Shown here: positions 8,190-17,078 of the stretch, in pieces
How the letters are laid out: every line of letters begins with the position of its first letter
Numbering within the stretch: the stretch's first letter is position 1
Source of the DNA: Saprospiraceae bacterium
GTDB lineage: Bacteria; Bacteroidota; Bacteroidia; Chitinophagales; Saprospiraceae
Assembly (NCBI GenBank): GCA_016710115.1
Contig: JADJLN010000010.1
Span: 124,001 to 188,000 of the forward strand
DNA length: 64,000 nt
Reading direction: 5' to 3'
Translations under genes and position numbers: made by a program
The notes under the pieces: generated by a model
Told to the model about the DNA's origin: nothing
The model's database searches: none
Seen by the model: the letters and a program-made list of their open reading frames with translations, nothing else

Positions 8190-9464
8190 TCAGGGGATCC
8201 GATCGAAGCCAGTGAATCGATGGAGCACTTCTGGCAATCGAATGCCAAAACTGTCCTGATTGTTTTCCAGAAGAGCCGCCACGATCCGTGGAAGAGCCAG
8301 AGCACTTCCATTGAGTGTGTGGGTCAGTTGGGTCTTTTTTTCATTTTCCGGGCGATAGCGCAGTTTCATCCGATGACTCTGGAAAGTCTCAAAGTTGGAC
8401 ACCGAACTGACTTCCAGCCAACGCTCCTGAGCGGCCGACCAAACCTCAAAGTCGTAGGTCAGTGCAGAGGTGAAGCCCATATCACCGCCGCAAAGGCGAA
8501 GGATACGATAGGGCAGTTCGAGTTTGTCCAGCAAGCTACGCACATGGTTGAGCATCATATCCAGCGTTTCATAGGACTTTTCCGGATGATCCAGGATGAC
8601 GATCTCGACCTTGTCGAACTGGTGGACCCGGTTCAGACCGCGAACATCCTTGCCATATGCACCGGCTTCGCGACGAAAGCACGGAGTATATCCGGTGAGT
8701 TTAATCGGCAGATCCTTTTCTTCCAGGATGACATCCCGGTAGATATTGGTGACCGGTACTTCAGCTGTCGGGATGAGGTAGAGGTCATCTTTATCGACAT
8801 AGTACATCTGCCCTTCTTTGTCGGGCAGCTGACCGGTGGCCCGTGCAGAATCTGCATTGACCATCAGAGGTGCCTGGATCTCCTCAAAACCGGCAGCGCG
8901 GGCTTCCTCCAGAAAAAAATTGATGAGGGCCCGTTGCAGAATGGCGCCTTTGCCCCGATAGAGCGGGAATCCGGCTCCTGTGATCTTGACACCCAGGGGA
9001 AAGTCGATGATGCCGTGATCCTCGGCCAGTTCCCAGTGGGGTTTGGCATTGGGAGGCAAGTCGGGCATGGGTTTGGTCCAATCCTGGAAGACTTCGTTGT
9101 CTTCCGGCGTGCGACCTTGAGGAACGGATTCATGCGGAATATTGGGGACGGATAGAAGCAGTTCCTCCAGTTTTTCAGCAGTCCGGTCCTGGTTTTCGAG
9201 GACGGTTTTCAGGTTCTCTTTGGGCGGCTACCTGGTCTTTGAGGGTGTTCGCTTCGGCTGTCTGACCGGATTTGAACAGATCCCGATCTGTTTGGACAGC
9301 CGGTTGATCTCCGCCTGGATATCATCGCCGGTGGCCTGGTGTTTGCGGCGGTCGTCATCGAGAGCAAGGATGCGATCGACTATATCCAGATCCTGGAAAT
9401 GGCGTTTTTTCAATCCGGCTAGGATGCGGTCCTTTTCCTGTCTGATCGTGCTGGCTTGAAGCAT
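8190..9464 (-). CDS. serS: Seryl-tRNA synthetase (two compensating indels)
   Basis: This class II aminoacyl-tRNA synthetase charges tRNA-Ser in the cytoplasm. The start is ATG 9464 (MLQASTIRQEKDRILAGL). The N-terminal tRNA-binding coiled coil is read in two frames: a base seems missing near 9282-9284 (after RLSKQIG) and one extra near 9219-9221. After that the frame runs to the stop at 8190. The catalytic core is complete: motif 2 region TPCFRREAGAYGKDVRGLNRVHQFDKVE and motif 3 NGSALALPRIVAALLENNQ. The joined length of about 424 residues is normal. Since serS is essential and these two shifts cancel, sequencing error is more likely than a dead gene. A -7 promoter element lies at 9509-9517. 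Confidence 0.9.
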
Positions 9465-9508
9465 AAGGTGCTTTTCTGGTGGAGTTTGAAAATTCCGATT
9501 GGAATCCG

Positions 9509-9517
9509 GCAAAGATA
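9509..9517 (-). promoter_or_regulatory. -7 element TATCTTTGC upstream of serS
   Basis: On the minus strand TATCTTTGC fits the Bacteroidota primary sigma -7 consensus TAnnTTTG. It lies 45 bp upstream of the serS ATG. I see no good -33 TTTG at the usual 19-nt distance, so the call rests on the -7 box alone. On the opposite strand TATCTTCGC at 9541 could serve rho. Confidence 0.45.
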
Positions 9518-9718
9518 GGGTCTCAACAAGGAATTATTTCTATCTTCGCACCGCTGAAGAAGAGTTCCTACCTTCCCTCAACAACTCTTACCTGGACAAG
9601 ATCCACGGTTTTGAACCTCTGAGGAGCAGATACCCTGACAGTACTTTTATCGATTCGTAACGATACGCTTCCCTTACTCCCTTCCTTTTGATAACGATAT
9701 CTGAACATCGTTCTTCCT

Positions 9719-11743
9719 ATGTATGATATTCTACAATTGAACGACATGCTCGTGAATGACCTGCGGGACATTGCCGAGAAGTTGGATCTGAAAAGCTTCA
9801 AACGGCTGACCAAGCAGGAACTGATCTACAAGATCCTGGACCAGCAGGCCATCGTTAAAACGGGAAAAGCTGCCGGAGCGTCCGGCAGTAAAGAGTCTGA
9901 ACCACCGGTCGAGGAAATCGAAGAGGGTCGTTTGCGGAAACCGGCTCGTAAGCCAACCGCCAGTGATCAGGAAGCCAAGCCGGATAACCCCTCCCGCGAC
10001 AGTTCCCGGGGGAAATCCAGCCGGACTCCCGACAAGGCCAGCGCTCCCTCCGGTCGCGACTCCAAGTCAAAGGAGGAAGATCGGAACCAGGATGAACCTG
10101 CCCGCGGTCCACGCCGGGATAATGATGACCGTCGTTCAACGCCGGATCAACGGAATAACGACAGGGATCGAAGAGACAGCCGCGATAACCGCGACAGCCG
10201 TGACAATCGCGACAACCGTGATCGGGATAACCGGGACAATCGCGGCAGATCAGAATCGAACGAGGGAGATCGCGACAATCGCGCACAGGACGGCAGGAGC
10301 CGTGACAACCGGGATAGTCGTGACACCCGCGACAATCGTGACAATCGCGATAACCGGGGCAGGAATGAGGGCACTGACCGGGATCGCCGGACAAATGACC
10401 GCCGCGACGACCGGACAAGCGACCGCCGCGATGACCGCACAGGAGATCGCCGCGATGATCGCACAGGAGACCGCCGTGATGATCGTACAGCGGACCGCCG
10501 TGATGATCGCACTGCGGACCGTCGAGATGACCGCCGTGATGAAGGCCGCGACAGTGCACCACGAGAGCCGCAGGCACCCAAGGAGCCACCCGCTCCGAAG
10601 TTGTCTGATTTCAACATTGACATTGACGGGCAGATCGACGCCGAAGGCGTACTGGAAATGATGCCGGATGGCTATGGTTTCCTTCGTTCTGCCGATTACA
10701 ACTATATCTCCTCACCGGATGACGTATATGTGTCGCCATCCCAGGTCAAGCTCTTCGGGTTGAAGACAGGTGACTCGGTCGAAGGACCGGTTCGCCCGCC
10801 CAAGGAAGGAGAAAAGTATTTTGCCCTGCTCAAGGTGACCCGGATCAATGGCCTTTCTTCGGAAAAGGTGCGCGATCGGGTACCCTTTGACTATCTGACG
10901 CCGCTGTTCCCAACGGAAAAGTTCAATCTGAACATGTCATCCACCGGGAAGGATAAGAGCACCCGACTGATCGACCTGTTCACGCCGATCGGAAAAGGTC
11001 AGCGGGGATTGATCGTGGCGCAACCGAAAACGGGTAAGACATTTTTGCTGAAGGATGTGGCGAATGCTATCGCCAAGAATCACCCCGAGTGTTATCTGAT
11101 CGTCCTGCTGATCGACGAACGTCCGGAGGAAGTGACGGACATGAAGCGCTCGGTTCGGGCGGAAGTGATTTCCTCGACGTTTGATGAACCGGCGGACAAT
11201 CATGTGCGTGTGGCGGGTATTGTGCTTGAAAAAGCCAAGCGCCTGGTGGAGTGCGGATACGATGTCTGTATCCTGCTGGATTCGATTACCCGTCTGGCTC
11301 GGGCGTACAATACGGTGGCGCCTGCCAGCGGTAAGGTCCTGAGTGGTGGTGTCGAGGCCAATGCCCTGCACAAGCCCAAGAAGTTCTTCGGTGCAGCCCG
11401 GAATATCGAGGGTGGTGGTTCGCTGACCATTCTGGCGACAGCGCTGACCGACACGGGAAGCAAAATGGACGGGGTGATCTTTGAAGAATTCAAAGGCACT
11501 GGCAACATGGAACTGCAACTGGATCGGACACTGGCCAACAAGCGATTGTATCCGGCGATTGATCTGACCAAGTCGAGCACACGTCGGGAGGATCTTCTGC
11601 TCGATCGGGAGACACTGCAGCGGATGTTCATCCTGCGGAATCAGTTGGCTGATATGCGGCCGGATGAAGCCATGGAATTCCTGCAGAAGTATATGAACGG
11701 AACGACCAGTAATGAAGAATTCCTGTCTTCGATGAACGGCTGA
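9719..11743 (+). CDS. rho: Transcription termination factor Rho with a long disordered insert
   Basis: Rho is the hexameric RNA-dependent ATPase that ends transcription. The protein is 674 residues, much longer than the 419 of E. coli Rho. Residues 1-45 are the Rho N-terminal helical domain (DMLVNDLRDIAEKLDLKSF...LTKQELIYKIL). Residues about 55-300 are a low-complexity insert of DNRD, DSRD and DRRDDRTG repeats. Residues about 308-380 are the cold-shock-like RNA-binding domain (GVLEMMPDGYGFLRS). The ATPase core follows with P-loop VAQPKTGKT near residue 433. Long charged inserts at this place are known in Bacteroidota Rho proteins, where they are disordered. The frame is intact. A long leader may exist between a possible -7 at 9541 and the ATG. 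Confidence 0.97.
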   Translation: MYDILQLNDMLVNDLRDIAEKLDLKSFKRLTKQELIYKILDQQAIVKTGKAAGASGSKESEPPVEEIEEGRLRKPARKPTASDQEAKPDNPSRDSSRGKSSRTPDKASAPSGRDSKSKEEDRNQDEPARGPRRDNDDRRSTPDQRNNDRDRRDSRDNRDSRDNRDNRDRDNRDNRGRSESNEGDRDNRAQDGRSRDNRDSRDTRDNRDNRDNRGRNEGTDRDRRTNDRRDDRTSDRRDDRTGDRRDDRTGDRRDDRTADRRDDRTADRRDDRRDEGRDSAPREPQAPKEPPAPKLSDFNIDIDGQIDAEGVLEMMPDGYGFLRSADYNYISSPDDVYVSPSQVKLFGLKTGDSVEGPVRPPKEGEKYFALLKVTRINGLSSEKVRDRVPFDYLTPLFPTEKFNLNMSSTGKDKSTRLIDLFTPIGKGQRGLIVAQPKTGKTFLLKDVANAIAKNHPECYLIVLLIDERPEEVTDMKRSVRAEVISSTFDEPADNHVRVAGIVLEKAKRLVECGYDVCILLDSITRLARAYNTVAPASGKVLSGGVEANALHKPKKFFGAARNIEGGGSLTILATALTDTGSKMDGVIFEEFKGTGNMELQLDRTLANKRLYPAIDLTKSSTRREDLLLDRETLQRMFILRNQLADMRPDEAMEFLQKYMNGTTSNEEFLSSMNG

Positions 11744-11786
11744 TTGCCAGAAAAGAAGCTCAGATAAAAGAAATCAAGCGAAGAGT

Positions 11787-11819
11787 GTTGGAGAATTGCC
11801 CTGACAGGCTTACCTTTGC
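11787..11819 (+). promoter_or_regulatory. Primary-sigma promoter of rpmH-rnpA
   Basis: GTTGG (TTG at 11788-11790) as -33 and TACCTTTGC (11811-11819) as -7, with a 19-20 nt spacer, fit the Bacteroidota consensus TTTG-N19-TAnnTTTG. The rpmH ATG lies 42 bp beyond the -7 box. Confidence 0.65.
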
Positions 11820-11860
11820 ATTCGCTTTTTACCTACCTATTGGAATAAGAAACGCCGAAA

Positions 11861-12016
11861 ATGAAAAGGACCTATCAACCGTCGAAGAGGAAACGCGCCA
11901 ATAAGCATGGTTTTCGTGAGCGGATGGCTAGCAAGAATGGCCGCAAGGTGCTTGCACGTCGGCGGGCTGCAGGCCGTCACAAGCTTACGGTGTCGGACTC
12001 CAAGCACGTGAAGTAA
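11861..12016 (+). CDS. rpmH: Large ribosomal subunit protein bL34
   Basis: This 51-residue basic protein begins MKRTYQPSKRKRANKHGF and ends DSKHVK, the well-known L34 sequence with its RMASKNGRKVLARRRAAGR core. It is a structural protein of the 50S subunit. It lies 23 bp upstream of rnpA, the classic rpmH-rnpA pair, and has a clear promoter in front. Confidence 0.97.
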   Translation: MKRTYQPSKRKRANKHGFRERMASKNGRKVLARRRAAGRHKLTVSDSKHVK

Positions 12017-12039
12017 GGACGGTGGGTCCCTACTGACCC

Positions 12040-12480
12040 ATGCTGAAATCCACCCTGCGTTTTCCCCGTACTGAACGGCTGAAAAGCCGGAAACGAATTG
12101 GTCAGCTGATCACAGGTGATTCGGTATCGTTTATCTATCCCTTTCGTATTGCCTGGATGAACCGGGATCTGGAAGGAGGCTATCCCCTGCAAATTGCTTT
12201 TTCCGTCCCCAAACGCCGGGTTCGACATGCTGTCGATCGCAATCCGATCCGTCGGCGTATGATGGAAGCCTGGCGGTTGCATCGCCAGCCACTAATCGAC
12301 CACCTGCGGGAGGTCGGACAATCCTGTCAGCTGATATTGATCTATTCCGGAAAACCGGAGGATGGTGATTATCCCACTATTGAAAAGTCTATCGGAAAAA
12401 TCATCCGGGGTTTGATCCAGGACAATCTTCCGCCATCACGGCCCAGGCCTCCACGGTCAGGAAAAGGGCGGGGAGTTTGA
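12040..12480 (+). CDS. rnpA: Ribonuclease P protein component
   Basis: The 146-residue basic protein subunit of RNase P helps the catalytic RNA trim the 5' ends of pre-tRNAs. The RNase P protein signature is clear: FSVPKRRVRHAVDRNPIRRRMMEAWR at about residues 50-75. The N-terminus has FPRTERLKSRKRIGQL, as in other RnpA proteins. It follows rpmH after 23 bp. The Pro/Arg-rich tail is longer than in E. coli, but I see no frameshift. Confidence 0.95.
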   Translation: MLKSTLRFPRTERLKSRKRIGQLITGDSVSFIYPFRIAWMNRDLEGGYPLQIAFSVPKRRVRHAVDRNPIRRRMMEAWRLHRQPLIDHLREVGQSCQLILIYSGKPEDGDYPTIEKSIGKIIRGLIQDNLPPSRPRPPRSGKGRGV

Positions 12481-13030
12481 AATCCAGACAAGGTCATCCA
12501 GGGAAAAACCATTAAAATGGTTTTCTTTTTCTGGAGTGAATGGAGTTCCAGGGCTGACCTCCAACGGCTGTCAGGCCTCCGCCGGCGGCTAAAAACCGGC
12601 CTACAAGGGATCCGGTTAAAGATGACAGGTCCAATGCTGACATCAATGTTGAAAAGATCTTTGCGTCTTCGCGCCTTCGCGTTTCCCCTCCTCTCAAACT
12701 CATAACCTCCTGCCATGGCCAATAACCTGGGCAAGCCGATTGGATAAATTCCATCGGGGATAATGTTCGACCCCTCCAGGGTCGATTAATAAATGGACCA
12801 TTTTTTCTACAGACGTGTGACCCCTCCGGGGTCATCCAGGAATATGGCAGTTTTCTCCATAACCCCTCCCCTCCAAGCTCATATCCTCCTCCACTCATAA
12901 CCTCCCTCCATAACTCCATAACCCCTCCACTCCATAACCTAACAGATACTGGTCTGATGACGATCCTGAAGTCCAAGATTGGAAAAACCTTTGCGGCTTC
13001 GCGCCTTCGCGTTTCCCCTCCACTCCAAAC
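12481..13030. repeat. Intergenic region with palindromes and CATAACCTC words
   Basis: No gene is seen. Two near-identical 15-bp palindromes are present: GACCCCTCCAGGGTC (12769-12783) and GACCCCTCCGGGGTC (12819-12833); the first is also found at 18823-18837. Several stretches (12695-12720, 12870-12940, 13025-13055) are built of CATAACCTCC and CCACTCC words. The sequence TTTGCGTCTTCGCGCCTTCGCGTTTCCCCTCC occurs in similar form at about 12659-12695 and 12989-13022. Confidence 0.65.
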
Positions 13031-13474
13031 TCATAACCTCCTTAACTCATAACCTTCCTCCACCAAGGCCGTCACGGCCAGGGAATAACCAGCCAGCCCC
13101 AGGCCACTGATGACACCACGGCAGGCCGCTCCGGTCAGTGTTTTCTGCCGTACTTCTTCCCGACCGTGGATATTACTGATATGCACTTCGATCACAGGCA
13201 GATCGATGGATCGAATAGCATCAGCCATCGCTATTGAAGAATGCGAGAATCCACCCGGATTGATGACCACGCCCTGAAATCCGTCTTTCCTCGCCTGCTG
13301 CAACCAGTCGATCAGCTGACCTTCGTGGTTGCTTTGCTGCCAGACCAGGGTGTGCTCCGCGAATTGTCGGTCCAGCCGGGTAGCTGCCTGTTCGAGCGAT
13401 TGATCCCCGTAAATCTCCGGTTCGCGTTGGCCCACCAGATTCAGGTTGGGCCCGTTGAGAATGAGAATACGCAT
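13031..13474 (-). CDS. aroQ: 3-dehydroquinate dehydratase, type II
   Basis: Shikimate pathway enzyme: it dehydrates 3-dehydroquinate to 3-dehydroshikimate as a cytosolic dodecamer. 147 residues. The N-terminal LNGPNLNLVGQREPEIYG carries the catalytic Arg/Tyr loop, followed by QSNHEGQLIDWLQ, INPGGFSHSS and EVHISNIHGREEVR with the catalytic His near residue 100. The gene begins 2 bp after the recQ stop, so the two are probably co-transcribed. The last codons (EEGYELRRL, stop) are read from an intergenic repeat of the GAGGTTATGAG type, so the original C-terminus was probably altered by the repeat. Confidence 0.96.
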   Translation of the reverse strand: MRILILNGPNLNLVGQREPEIYGDQSLEQAATRLDRQFAEHTLVWQQSNHEGQLIDWLQQARKDGFQGVVINPGGFSHSSIAMADAIRSIDLPVIEVHISNIHGREEVRQKTLTGAACRGVISGLGLAGYSLAVTALVEEGYELRRL

Positions 13475-13476
13475 GA

Positions 13477-15682
13477 TCAGTTCGCCATTTCACTGAGGAA
13501 TTTGATCCGGATCAGACGGATCTCCTCAATGGTAATATCATCGCCCTTCAATTCATGATAGGCAGTATCGATATCATCGGTTTCGGCTTCCATGAAATAG
13601 TTGAAGATATCCTCACGAACATATTCGTCCACTTCATCCTCAATACAGTAGTCCAGATTGACCTTGGTCCCGGAGGTGACGATCGCATCGAGTTCTTCGA
13701 GCAGATCCTCCATGCTCAGTGAATTGGTGCGTGCGATATCGTCGAGTGGCAGTTTGCGGTCGATCCCCTGGATGATGCCAACCTTCATTCGGGATTTGTC
13801 AGCGACCGTTTTGACGAGGATATCCGTCGGCCGTTCGATCTCGTTGTCCCGGACATACTGGCTGATCATTTCGAGAAACGGTTTGGCATAGCGTTGTGCC
13901 TTGCCGATGCTGACCCCGGAGATCCGCGCCATGTCTTCCATGGTGATGGGATAATGCGTGGCCATATCTTCGAGGGATGGGTCCTGGAAGATCACATAGG
14001 GAGGTACGCCCTGGCGTTTGGCTTCCACCCGTCGGATGTCGCGCAGCATCTTGAGAAGGGTATCATCCAGAACGGAGGGTTTTGCCGCCGATTCCTCCCA
14101 GTCGCCTCCGCCTTCGGTATCGTAGCGGTGATTGAGTGTGATCTTGAAGGAACCTCCTTTTTTCAGGAATGTGCGGCCTTCCGGGAACAATCGGAGAAGA
14201 CCGTATTTTTCGATATCCTTGTAAATGAAGTTCTGAAGCAGGGCATTCCGCAAGATCGAATGCCAGTAGATCTCATCCTTTTCCTTGCCGGATCCGAACA
14301 GGGGATAATCCGTAAAGCCATAATCCATCATTTCCTTGGTTGGTCGGCCAATAATAAAGTCGATCATGGTTTTGATCCGGTAATTTTCCTTGGTTTCAAG
14401 GATGCACTGGAGAGCGATCTTAAGGTCGTCACCGGCTTCGATCTGTTCACGCGGGTGCTTGCAATTGTCGCACATTTTCTGACAATCGGTCTCCTCAAAA
14501 TCCTCCCCGAAATAATGGAGGAGAAACTTGCGGCGACAGGAGCTGGTTTCGACATAACCGACCATTTCCTGCATCAGCTGTGACCCTAATTCCCGTTCTG
14601 CGACAGGTTTGTCGCGCAGGAATTTTTCCAGGCGGAGCATATCCTTGGGCGCGAAGAAGGCGACACATCGGCCATCCAGACCGTCCCGACCGGCACGGCC
14701 GGTTTCCTGATAGTAATTCTCGATGCTCTTGGGGATATCGTAATGGATCACAAATCGGACATCCGGTTTGTCGATGCCCATGCCGAATGCGATGGTGGCG
14801 ACGATCACATCGATATCTTCCATGAGGAAGGCATCCTGGGTCTGGCTGCGCACCTTGGCATCCAGGCCGGCGTGATAGGGGGCGGCTTTGATGCTGTTGA
14901 CCGTCAGGAACTGGGCGATCTCCTCGGCTGCTTTCCGGCTCTGGACATAGATAATGCCCGATTGGCCACGAATGCCGCTGATGATCTCGATGATCTGGCG
15001 CAGGGTTTGTTCTTTTCCCTTTTGGCCGGATTTCGTAAAAGAGGTTGTGTCGGTTGAACGAGGAGATGTAGGTATGGTTGTCATCCATATCCAGGTTCTT
15101 GATGATATCCGACCGTACCTTGGGTGTGGCGGTTGCCGTCAGGGCAATGATGGGGATCTTGTTGTCGATCTCTTCGATCATGTGGCGGATACGGCGGTAT
15201 TCCGGGCGAAAGTCATGACCCCATTCGGAGATACAGTGCGCTTCATCGACAGCGACAAATGAGATCTGGACTGATTTGAGGAATTCGATATTCTCCTCCT
15301 TGGTCAGGGTTTCGGGAGCGACATACAGCATTTTGGTCTTCCCGGCTTTGATGTCGGCTTTGACTTCCCGCATCTGGATCTTGGTGAGGGAAGAGTTGAG
15401 GAAGTGGGCGACTGTATTCTCCTGGCTGTAGCCCCGGATGGCGTCCACCTGATTCTTCATCAGGGCGATCAGGGGACTGATGATAATAGCGGTTCCCTCG
15501 ATCATCAACGCAGGCAGTTGATAACAGAGCGACTTGCCCCCGCCTGTCGGCATGATGACAAATGTATCATTGCCATCCAGAAGATTGCGAATGATCGCTT
15601 CCTGTTCTCCTTTGAACTGATCAAAACCGAAATGATGCTGTAGTGCATCCTGAAGAGTATCCTGAGTTGTTAAGGTGGGCAT
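13477..15682 (-). CDS. recQ: ATP-dependent DNA helicase RecQ (one-base frameshift)
   Basis: A 3'-5' DNA helicase for recombination and fork repair, about 734 residues when joined. The N-terminal frame from ATG 15682 holds FKGEQEAIIRNLL, Walker A MPTGGGKSLCYQLP, DEAH box VDEAHCISEWGHDFRPEYR and motif III TATATPKV. It runs off after FYEIRPKGK. Removing one A (minus strand, about 15013-15016) joins it to the second frame. That frame holds helicase motifs IV-VI (IYVQSRK, ATIAFGMGIDKPDVRFVIHYDIPKS, QETGRAGRDG), the zinc-binding RQC region and an HRDC domain, followed by the acidic tail usual in Bacteroidota RecQ. The shift may be a sequencing error. It is divergent from kdsD. Confidence 0.92.
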
Positions 15683-15852
15683 TCCAATGAATTAAACTGT
15701 ATTTTTAAGCCTCATCCAAGCGACGGGAGACAGTAGTCCAATATAAGCAAAAGGCCTTATTCTAACAGCATTTCTGAAGAATTAGTTATACACATTGTCA
15801 AAAAAGTGAAAGAAAATCACCTCTTCTGAAACGGGGGACCAAATTTAGGGGA

Positions 15853-16824
15853 ATGAAGGAAAAAATGAAAGGGAGAATTCTCGAAATCGGACAAAAAACA
15901 CTCGATATTGAAGCACGTGCACTGGTCGCTCTCAAGGACAGTTTGAATGATGATTTTGTGCGGGCCGTCGAGATGATCCTCGACCTCTCCGGGCGACTGG
16001 TCGTCACCGGCATCGGCAAGAGTGCGATCGTAGGCCAGAAGATCGTGGCGACGCTCAATTCAACCGGCACGCCCGCGCTGTTCATGCATGCTGCAGATGC
16101 CATTCATGGCGATCTGGGGATGATCCGGCCGGATGATGCGGTGCTTTGTCTGTCCAAGAGTGGCGAGACCCCGGAGATCAAGGTGTTACTGCCCTTGCTG
16201 AAGCATCGTATCGTGGCCCTGATCGGCATGGTGAGCAAGCCGGAGAGCTACCTGGCCAGGCAGGCCGACCTGATGTTGCTCACCCCGGTCGACCAGGAGG
16301 CGGACCCCAACAACCTCGCCCCGACCACCAGCACCACTTCCCAGATGGCCCTGGGGGATGCCCTGGCCACCGCCCTGCTGGACCAGCGAGGTTTCTCCTC
16401 TCATGATTTCGCCCGGTTTCATCCGGGGGGATCACTGGGCAAGCAACTCTATCTGCGGGTGTCCGACCTCTATCCCGCTAATGAAAAGCCCGAAGTGAGC
16501 ACGTCGAGTACCATCCGGGAGACCATCCTGGAAATGACCTCCAAGCGATTGGGAGCTGCCGTCGTAGTGGAAGAGGGTCGCCTGGTGGGAATCATCACGG
16601 ATGGCGACCTGCGCCGTATGCTGGAAAAGGAGCAGGAGACCAAACATCTGCACGCCGCCCAGATCATGACGCCCAACCCGAAAACCATCCAGTCGGATGA
16701 TCTGGCTGTCCACGCTCTGGAGGTGATGCGGGCCAATAACATCACCCAGATCCCGGTCTGTACAGGTGATGTATATGTCGGTATGATCCATCTTCATGAT
16801 CTGATCCGGGAGGGGATCATTTAG
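15853..16824 (+). CDS. kdsD: D-arabinose 5-phosphate isomerase (KpsF/GutQ/KdsD family)
   Basis: Interconverts ribulose 5-phosphate and arabinose 5-phosphate, the first step to the KDO of lipopolysaccharide. 323 residues. The SIS sugar-isomerase domain is at about residues 35-180 (VTGIGKSAIVGQKIVATLNSTGTPA, then SKSGETPEIKVLLP and PTTSTTSQMALGDALATALL). The FHPGGSLGKQL motif follows, and two CBS domains at about 205-323. The family length is normal and the frame is intact. The ATG at 15853 is followed by a second possible start at 15865. It faces away from recQ across a 170-bp spacer. Confidence 0.94.
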   Translation: MKEKMKGRILEIGQKTLDIEARALVALKDSLNDDFVRAVEMILDLSGRLVVTGIGKSAIVGQKIVATLNSTGTPALFMHAADAIHGDLGMIRPDDAVLCLSKSGETPEIKVLLPLLKHRIVALIGMVSKPESYLARQADLMLLTPVDQEADPNNLAPTTSTTSQMALGDALATALLDQRGFSSHDFARFHPGGSLGKQLYLRVSDLYPANEKPEVSTSSTIRETILEMTSKRLGAAVVVEEGRLVGIITDGDLRRMLEKEQETKHLHAAQIMTPNPKTIQSDDLAVHALEVMRANNITQIPVCTGDVYVGMIHLHDLIREGII

Positions 16825-16854
16825 GTCTGCTGCGTCGGTCAGCCGGGGGATTCC

Positions 16855-16946
16855 ATCGTGGTGTTTTGAGTTGAGGAGTGAAGGAGGGGAGGAGTTGAGG
16901 AGGGGGTTATGAGTTGGGAGGTTATGAGGTTATGAGGAGGGAGGAA
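16855..16946. repeat. GAGGTTATGAG / GAGTTGAGGAG word repeat downstream of kdsD
   Basis: A purine-rich run of words such as GAGTTGAGGAG and GGTTATGAGG follows the kdsD stop by about 40 bp. It is the reverse complement of the CATAACCTC family found at 1085-1155, 12695-13055, 19258-19290, 19598-19640, 33964-34020 and 41990-42030. Confidence 0.7.
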
Positions 16947-17043
16947 TGCGAAACCATGAAAATGACCGTTCATCCGGAGACGGATGTAGCCCGGGGTTTT
17001 CACTCTGGGGGGAAGGCATTCACCCAGTTGTATAGTCCATCAA

Positions 17044-17078
17044 CCCCATCAGGAAAAATGGGGGCCTACTTTTTTTTC
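17044..17078 (+). terminator. Possible intrinsic terminator between two converging genes
   Basis: A 6-bp stem CCCCAT / ATGGGG with an 8-nt loop (17044-17063) is followed after five bases by eight T residues on the plus strand. It would end transcription arriving from kdsD. It overlaps the last codons of the opposing secreted-protein gene. Confidence 0.4.

Noticed and set aside
8028..9155. 375-codon plus-strand open frame
   Set aside because: It lies antisense to serS, which is unmistakable; the translation shows no family features.
9855..10623. Two minus-strand open frames rich in His/Gly/Cys or Ser/Arg
   Set aside because: They mirror the repetitive Asp/Arg codons of the rho insert and have no independent coding evidence.
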